Assembly (NCBI RefSeq): GCF_032884065.1
Contig: NC_088863.1
Coordinates: 68,233,925 to 68,297,924 of the forward strand
DNA length: 64,000 nucleotides
Direction of reading: 5' to 3'
Source of the DNA: Artemia franciscana
Lineage: Eukaryota > Arthropoda > Branchiopoda > Anostraca > Artemiidae
Below, one piece after another: positions 57,650-64,000 of this stretch. Numbering within the stretch: position 1 is the stretch's first letter; every line of letters starts with the position of its first letter. The position numbers were made by a program, and so were the translations under genes. Under the pieces are notes generated by a model that searched no databases, was not told where the DNA came from, and was given only the letters and a program-made list of their open reading frames with translations.

Positions 57650-58140
57650 AGTGAAAAAAATTCTCCATGCAACTCTGATTCAGGAATGGCCAATATTATT
57701 TCGGTTTATCATAAAAGTAAAAGTTTATTGCGAAAAAAAATGTATGGTGATAACACAAGAAAGCCTGAAACCCCTAGGAAATGGCACCAGATCATTACAG
57801 TCCCTCTTTTCGAACAACAAGGAAAATCACTTTTTTGCATGGGTAGCACTTATCTGTCTCCTGTCTTTTTTTTCTAGTAGAGCTAGGGGGTGACCAGTAA
57901 ATCATAGAGAGGTGTGTAATAGTTCGTTCGAACTGAAATTAAATTTGCTAGTACCCTTTTTAAGTGACCAAAAAGATTGGAGAGCAACTAGCCCCCTTCC
58001 TTAAAGCTCCCACCTTCCAAAGTTATCTAATCAAAATTCTGAGACGGCCCTTTTGTTCCATATAGTTTAAAGGTCAATATCTATGGTTTCGGTGATGATA
58101 TGACCCTCCATAGTCCCTCGGAAAGGGCTGTATCGGAATC
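57650..58140 (-). repeat. dispersed repeat family A, copy 3 (minus strand)
   Basis: The reverse complement carries 'ggagggtcatatcatcaccg', 'agttgctctccaatcttttt' and 'ggtcacttaaaaagggtact', the order seen at 17331-17560. The two overlapping plus-strand frames at 57651-57893 are shadows of it. Confidence 0.65.
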
Positions 58141-58440
58141 GGACGTACCGATATCAAACGTATAATATGGCCGTATTGTTATAAGGTGTATTTGTATCGC
58201 ATGTATCGGGACCGGGCATATCAGTACCAGGTTTTTTTTTCGGTCATGGTTTTCCAATGTTTTCTATGGTTTCCCGATTTCAACTGAAAGTAAGGAGTGA
58301 CATTAAAACTAAAAACAAATAGAAATTATTCGATATATGAGGGGCTCCCCCCCCCCCCTCCCCAAAAAATAAAATAGATCATGGTAGTGTTGTTTCTACA
58401 TTAAATTTAAATTAAAAACGGGTAAAAATTAATTTAAAAA
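58141..58440. other. intergenic with dispersed-repeat scraps
   Basis: 'gtaaggagtgacattaaaac' at 58281 links to the 43.48-kb repeat. Repeated 'atcgg.a..g' words at 58135-58225 form a short local repeat. Confidence 0.4.
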
Positions 58441-59336
58441 CAAATTTTTCCGAGGGAGGTAAAGAGCGAAGTTGAAAGTTAAAAGAAACAAATATTAGTG
58501 CTTCACAGTAAATCTAACATTAATCAATAAAACTAGTACAAATAAACCTACTAATTAAATTTCCCATGTTTGTAGGATTAGAGAAAACTAGCGTTTTACT
58601 GAAAGCACAAAAACCAAGTACAAAAAGCAAGAATATTGATTTATTTGTTAAAAGTAAGTATGCAACATATATATAGAAACTAATCTATAAAGGTTTTCAA
58701 AGTCTTACACCAGCTGTGATATAAGTAACTGTAATTGCTATCAATAATTTTCAGTATATAATTAAAATTATCTTAGACATAAGCATAAAATAAATACTTA
58801 TTTAATAACCACAAAGTCATTGAACAGCATACAGAAATATTGGAATGATTTATCAGGTAACATTCTGGTCTCACCAGCTATAACACCAATAGTGAGTAAT
58901 AAACAATCTTAAATTGCAAGATTTACGCTTTAGTAATACTCAAAAAGAATATCAAATAAGCCATAATATGAACTCAGGTAATCTGGTAATTTCTCTATAT
59001 AACAGAGAATTTTCAGTTATGACAAAATTTTAAATCAAGTCTATAGTCATAATAGTATCAAGATGATTTCATGTCGAACTTGTCTACAAACTAATCATGT
59101 TGTTCTTATACTATAAAAAGTGTACTTAATCGGTTTACTTTTACTGTACTAAAACTCCTATATTGTTTTGTGTTTTCAGTAAAGCACTAGTTTACTATAA
59201 TCCTACAAATATATGGAAATATAATTAGTTGGTTTATTTGTACCAGCTTTATTGATATATGTTAGATTAACTGTGAAGCAAAATTTTTCTTCATTTTAAG
59301 TTCGAACTTCACTCTTTACTTCCCTCGGAAAAACTT
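58441..59336. mobile_element. non-autonomous element with ~172-bp terminal inverted repeats
   Basis: 58441-58613 and about 59165-59336 are inverted copies, sharing 'tttttccgaggga(g/a)gtaaa', 'gcttcacagt', 'ggtacaaataaacc' and 'tgtaggatta' on opposite strands. The centre (~550 bases) is AT-rich and non-coding. Length about 896 bases. This fits a MITE or foldback-type DNA transposon; the target duplication is not obvious. Confidence 0.75.
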
Positions 59337-60150
59337 ATTTTCTTAGATAATTATTATTTATTTTTGAATCGGAGAATATTGTCAAGGAGAATGTGTCCTA
59401 AATACCTCGGAAAAACTGGTGACTTGGACAATTTCATTTGACTGATCCTATTTCTGAGAAAAGAAATGTTTCTGACAGGTTGTAAATTCGTAGCTTCAAA
59501 ATGTCACAGATGGTCATTTTCTTGGTCAAAATGTCATAGTTGACATTTTCATTTGACCAGCTGAGCACTTAATATGACACAGGTGACTGTTTTTTCGACA
59601 TGTTTGTATAGACATTATTTTTAACCAAATTTTTAAGAAAAAGTTGAAGCCTCAGTTACGGTAGCACAATTGAAAAAGTTTGACTCCAAGTACGACAGCA
59701 CAAAACGTGATAGTAAAAAAAAATACTTCATATTTGAATAGTGCCATACAAACAATTAAAGGTGCCATTTTCATAAGTCGTTATTCAATAGATGAGAGAG
59801 CATTGATGCCAACTGAAGGTAGAATATTTTTTACACCAGCTCCTTGATTAAAAAAAAAAAAAAAAAAAAAAACAGTTTTTTTTTGCAACTGTACTGTGAG
59901 TCCCTTTCTTGGTATTTTCATTGAAAAAAAAATCAACAATAAAACAAAATTGGCCCTCCAATATTTCAAAAATACATTGTATCCCCCCCCCACCCTAAAA
60001 GTTTCCGATAATTGGGACCACTGTGATTAAGTAACCGAAAAAAAAATCATCAATCAAAGTACAACAGCGTTATCAAATTAATTATTTCGTCTACAGAAAA
60101 ACAAATACATACCCAGGAAAAGGACTTTAATAAAACAACATTCAGCAAAG
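59337..60150. other. intergenic, 3' flank of the reductase-like gene
   Basis: Contains an A-run near 59849-59871 and 'atgtcacagatggtcatttt'/'aatgtcatagttgacatttt' small repeats at 59501-59560. No gene. Confidence 0.45.
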
Positions 60151-60222
60151 CTACAAAACAAAAGGAATAACAATATTTCTATCTTTTGGATAATCTTCAA
60201 ATTTTTCCAAGTAGCCTAATAT
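60151..60222 (-). CDS. steroid 5-alpha-reductase-like gene, last exon
   Basis: After an acceptor (ttttctttcag) the minus strand reads 'GYLEKFEDYPKDRNIVIPFV' then L and a stop at 60151. This is the C-terminus of SRD5A1/2 proteins (human 'FYLKMFEDYPKSRKALIPFIF'), the ER-membrane steroid reductases. The conserved F-E-D-Y-P-x-x-R core is complete. The exon reads in phase 0 from the acceptor, while the preceding exon ends in phase 2, so the simple join is out of frame. A tiny missed exon, a different junction or a one- or two-base sequence error could explain that. Confidence 0.85.
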   Translation of the reverse strand: MLGYLEKFEDYPKDRNIVIPFVL

Positions 60223-63138
60223 CTGAAAGAAAATAAAAATAAAATTAGCCTTTATAAACCAATGCTCGCTTCAATGGAGAATGACGACATCTCAATTGTG
60301 TCGAAAGATTTTATAATTTAATCTTAACGCCTATTGAGCTAAGACTCGTCATAAGTAGGAAAAGAAAGGCAAAAAAGGAAACAGGGTTTACATATCGTGT
60401 ATGAAGCATCAATTCCGAATGGCTAAGTTGTTTCGAAAATAATAGCAGCAATTTTAGCTGCATAGATGATGTCTGCTAAAAATATCTTACCAGCCCCCAT
60501 TGCTGCAGGAATTCTTGAAGAATTTGCAAGTTCATGCATATTAGTACGGTCTTTTAGCTGTCATGTGTCTCAAGTTACGAGTACAAGGTCAGATAATATA
60601 TAATTTGCCCTTATGCATTAAGCTTTATTTAGTTTTGATGAACTCTCTTCAATGCTTGCATGCTATAAAATCTTCCCCCATTTTTTCTAAATTGAAAAGT
60701 CTAAAATAATTATATCTATTTCTGTTTTTCTATCAATCTGCATTTAACTATCAAGTTGTTTTTATTTTCAACTGCTATGATCATATCAGTGAAAATGATA
60801 AAATCGTGGATAAAAAGTAAAAACTCAAAAGAAGAATATCAAGTATTTATATAAAAGTACTGGAAAGAATGAATTTCTAATTGCACTATTTTTATATACA
60901 GTAATGAAATTAATATTATACAAAACCGTCATAAAAAAATTTAACCACTATAATTATCAGCAAACTCATAAAATGATGGGTAAACAGTGGCTTCTCGAAC
61001 AGAAGAAGAATAAAAGCAAGACAGGAAGCCTTTGAGGCTCCCTTTTGAGGTGCCAAAAAACCTTTGAGGTGCCAAAATTGAAATGGAGTAAAGATAATTG
61101 CATTTTGAAAAAATAAAATAAAAATAAAAACGATTATGAAGAATTCAGTGCATCATATTGGCACTTTTGGCAAGCGAAATTGGAATATTTAGAAAATTGG
61201 AACTTTGGAAAAGTTAAAAAACTAAAAATTCGAGCTACACGAGCAACTTGAACAGACTATTCTAATGCAAAAGTGTCTCTGTCATCTAATTTGAATTGCC
61301 CCTAATAAATCAGCTCCATGTGACAATTTCATATCAAAGTTAAAAAAAAATCTAATTAGTGACGATTTTGAATGAATCTTGTCTAAATAGATAAAATCCT
61401 GAATAGAAAAAATTAATATTTGGCAGTCTCTAATCTCTACTTACACAGGCTGTATATTAGTTCAATTGGGTCTAATTAGGCGTGCTCCATTGTAATTGCG
61501 GCCTTAAAATGACTAATTGACAAAGGCAAGTCCTTTTAATTTGTAATAAGCAAATACAAATTTATCCTGTTGAATAGAGTTGGCTTTAACTAGAAATCAT
61601 CTTGGTTATTCAAATAAGAACAGGGTCCAGGAAAGGTCTTACTTCTGTATCACTTTGCCACTTGACGATTTTTTCTGGGGGGGGAGCAACGCTAGATATT
61701 GTCCAATGTCTAGGAAGCATAGATCAATGAATTTTTTCATTTGTTCAGTTAAAATACCTAGATAAACATTTTTTAATGAAAATATCCCCACAAAAGTATT
61801 TTTCCAAATCTCGGAGAGGGGGGGGGGGCAAAAAGTCTTTTCAAAAAGTCAATCGGGAAGCCCCCTGTCCTTCCAGTTAACGTCACAAACTTATTTCCTT
61901 GTGAAAATTTAGTGATATTTGTAGCTTTATAGCAAGAAAAGTACCAGAGAAGTTATGAGAACTATCCATAAATTTAAAAAGACTCATGATTAAATTTTGT
62001 GTAAAAAAGCATCTATTTCGTAGCCTTTTCCCTTACTACTCCTACGTTTAAAATGTTCAAGTAAAATCAAAATTTTTACTAAATGTTATTATAACAATGG
62101 ACGACTCTAAAAGTCCACTCCAATTTTGTATTTATCACCAGATCCGAGGTGAAACCGTAAATAAAGAATGATCTGTTCTGATAGTAACTGAAACTCTAAA
62201 AAACAGGTTGTGTTAACAATATATACTATTACTGCTAGTAAACTCACTGGAGCACCAAGCCACCTGAACCCAACACAGCAGCGTCTGCTACTTGTCCATC
62301 TCAACCTATACTATACCCAATTTGATGCCACATGGGGATTCTATTTAATGATAAACGATCGCAGATATGAAATTTTCTTTCGTTTTTTCATAACAAAAAG
62401 CAGAATTTTGCATATTTCAAAGTTGTTGCACGCGTGTTCGGTCCAAAGAATCGCATTTTCATGAATATGTTAATCAGTGTCAGGAAAAATAATGGATTTT
62501 CTTAAAAATAATACTGTCAACTGAATTTTACTTTTTGTGTCTTAAAAACGCGGTTTCAAGACCGGTAGGATGCTCCTCAAACATGGCATAGAAATAAATT
62601 ATATAAATGCAAAATGCTAGCCACAGGTGAAAAGGTTTTTTGCCCAGGATGAGTATAGAGGAGAAGACCCTTGAACATCTTTTATACAAGTGCTGGGCAC
62701 TTTTTGCGAAAGAATCCTTTTTTTAGGATAAACAATTATCCAAATTTTTCAGCAATCTTGGAAAAAACCAGGAACAATTACAAAAAAGACAGACGGAAGA
62801 AAGTAGTTAATTTTTATCAAGATGTTACCTTTTCTAAGCGCTATTTTTCCTCTTTTTGTGCTAATGCCTTTATGCTAACAATTCCAGTCAATTGGTAACT
62901 ACATACGTTGGCCATGCTAGTGGTTAAACTCCTGTAATCTTCATACAAAATCGCAAAACTTGCAAGCAGACCGTGCCATGCAAAATTGCATGCCAAGTGG
63001 GAACACAAATCTTAACATGATCTGGTTTTTATAGAGTAACTCCTTATTTGCCCTACTGAATACTATTTTGCACTGCCTATTTGGATAAATAGATCATATA
63101 TCAATATTGCCAACATTTCTTGGGCTAAAATTGCTTAC
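60223..63138 (-). other. reductase-like gene, last intron
   Basis: About 2.9 kb between donor (AA|GTAAGC) and acceptor. AT-rich with G-runs near 61677 and 61817. No exon recognised inside; a one- to two-codon micro-exon would be invisible to me. Confidence 0.55.
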
Positions 63139-63391
63139 TTATGATGATGTAATGATCCTTGTCCAAGAAAGAGGGCTGCAAACAGAGCAAACACTGCTGC
63201 TGTTGGACTCCATGATGCTATGGCGAAGCCACTCCATTCAAGAATTTCACCAAAATAGTTGGCTCTAGTCACGGAATGGAATAGACCTTTATTTGGTATT
63301 TTATAACTTGTCTCACCGGGCTTTCTCAAGTTTTTCAGAACATGGTCCGAATGGATACTGATTATCAAACCAGAAAAGAACAGGAATAGCC
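63139..63391 (-). CDS. steroid 5-alpha-reductase-like gene, penultimate exon
   Basis: The exon starts at acceptor 'tctatttttag' (phase 1) and ends at AA|GTAAGC (phase 2). It encodes 'GLFLFFSGLIISIHSDHVLK', 'NLRKPGETSYKIPNKGLFHS', 'VTRANYFGEILEWSGFAIAS' and 'LGQGSLHHHK'. This is the catalytic and NADPH-binding half of SRD5A1/2 (human 'GMLINIHSDHILRNLRKPGD', 'YVTAANYFGEIMEWCGYALA'). The invariant N..G..E..EW and HSD motifs are all present, so it looks functional. It merges human exons 3 and 4. The 5' exons lie beyond 64000 on this strand. The enzyme acts in the ER membrane on delta4-3-keto steroids or related lipids. Confidence 0.93.
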
Positions 63392-64000
63392 CTAAAAATA
63401 GACATGGATTGGAAAATTGACTAAATAAGCTCAGCATTAGTTGAATAGCATAATATTAAAACTTAAGCTCTCCTTACGAATTTTTTTAATGCTTATTGGG
63501 CAGACCCGAAGGAGGAGCTATTTTCAAATAAACTGCAACTAGAACTGAGCCAAAGCACTAAGAAATGCCTCCTAACAGAAAAAGAAGAATAAACTTCTTA
63601 GGGACATAGTGACAACATAACTGGATTATCATTATAGTATTCTGAAGGAATAGCAGAAGTCTTCTCCGAGGGTAGGAAGTGGTCTTTCACAATTCTGGTA
63701 AGAACAATGTAATATCCGAACTTTGATTTTCCCATGGGAGAATTTGGGTAAACCTAATCCTATGAATGTTGAGAAAATGTGCAGGCGTTTTTAGTAAACG
63801 TTTCGGGAAAATTGTAATATATTATTCTATGGGATTTGACTAGATTTCTTATTTAGGGTTTGTTATAGGAATGGGCGCAAATGGAACTTAAAACTTTTTC
63901 CAGACTTTTTTTTTCAGGGAATAATATTTTTCAAAGGCCAAAATATTTGATTGATTCTCTACTTTATATTTTACGATTTCTAAGAATAATCAATGCCCAA
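63392..64000 (-). other. reductase-like gene, upstream intron
   Basis: AT-rich. I looked for the exon encoding the 'YPFLMRGGKP' region and found none before the window edge. Confidence 0.5.

Overview
The window is animal nuclear DNA, most likely from an arthropod, and I would guess a crustacean. It is AT-rich, has spliced genes with GT-AG introns, long poly-A, (TA)n and (GA)n tracts, and several families of LINE, piggyBac, Penelope-like and anonymous dispersed repeats. The dispersed family at 17.3-19.2 kb looks like repeats I associate with brine shrimp, but that is memory, not a search. A run of exactly 100 N at 42082-42181 marks a scaffold join, so order and distance across it are uncertain.

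Layout. 1-21.7 kb holds no gene I can support: a ~100-bp minisatellite (1-600), a ~335-bp tandem array (1.83-2.65 kb), nested palindromes (4.24 kb), an RTE-like LINE fragment (6.5-7.7 kb), inverted repeats at 10.0-10.6 and 12.3-12.7 kb, a 217-bp tandem duplication (15.8-16.2 kb), a G-rich dispersed repeat (17.3-19.2 kb) and a hammerhead-ribozyme-like core at 21.06 kb. From 21.8 to 39.2 kb on the plus strand run the first five coding exons of a PRRC2/BAT2 homologue, with matching splice phases. Its second intron carries an antisense CR1/Jockey-like LINE that is itself split by a piggyBac element with intact TTAA target duplications and matching terminal repeats. The third intron holds a Penelope-like reverse transcriptase fragment. 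The fourth holds a ~1.47-kb palindrome with (TA)n tracts in its loop.

Beyond the gap lies one plausible exon with an FF-repeat-like peptide (44.3 kb, plus). From 45.6 to 52.5 kb there is an intronless ankyrin-repeat gene with an internal duplication, an interrupted reading frame, an eroded downstream coding region and a duplicated copy of its own 5' end. On the minus strand follow a two-exon cysteine-rich gene (52.5-53.3 kb), a complete CARD-only reading frame with one in-frame stop (53.4-53.7 kb), and exon 1 of a steroid 5-alpha-reductase-like gene (54.7-55.05 kb) with one in-frame stop. Two C-terminal 5-alpha-reductase exons lie further along at 60.15 and 63.1-63.4 kb, so the order of these pieces implies two tandem genes or a rearrangement.

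How they relate. PRRC2 is a host housekeeping-type protein and its introns are the main landing site for transposons here. The 5-alpha-reductase pieces belong to steroid or lipid metabolism. CARD, ankyrin and cysteine-rich reading frames sitting side by side are reminiscent of innate-immune or cell-death modules, but adjacency is the only evidence for a shared role. The parts I would check first are the hammerhead-like cores, the CARD and cysteine-rich pair, the ankyrin duplication and the 540-bp-arm palindrome.
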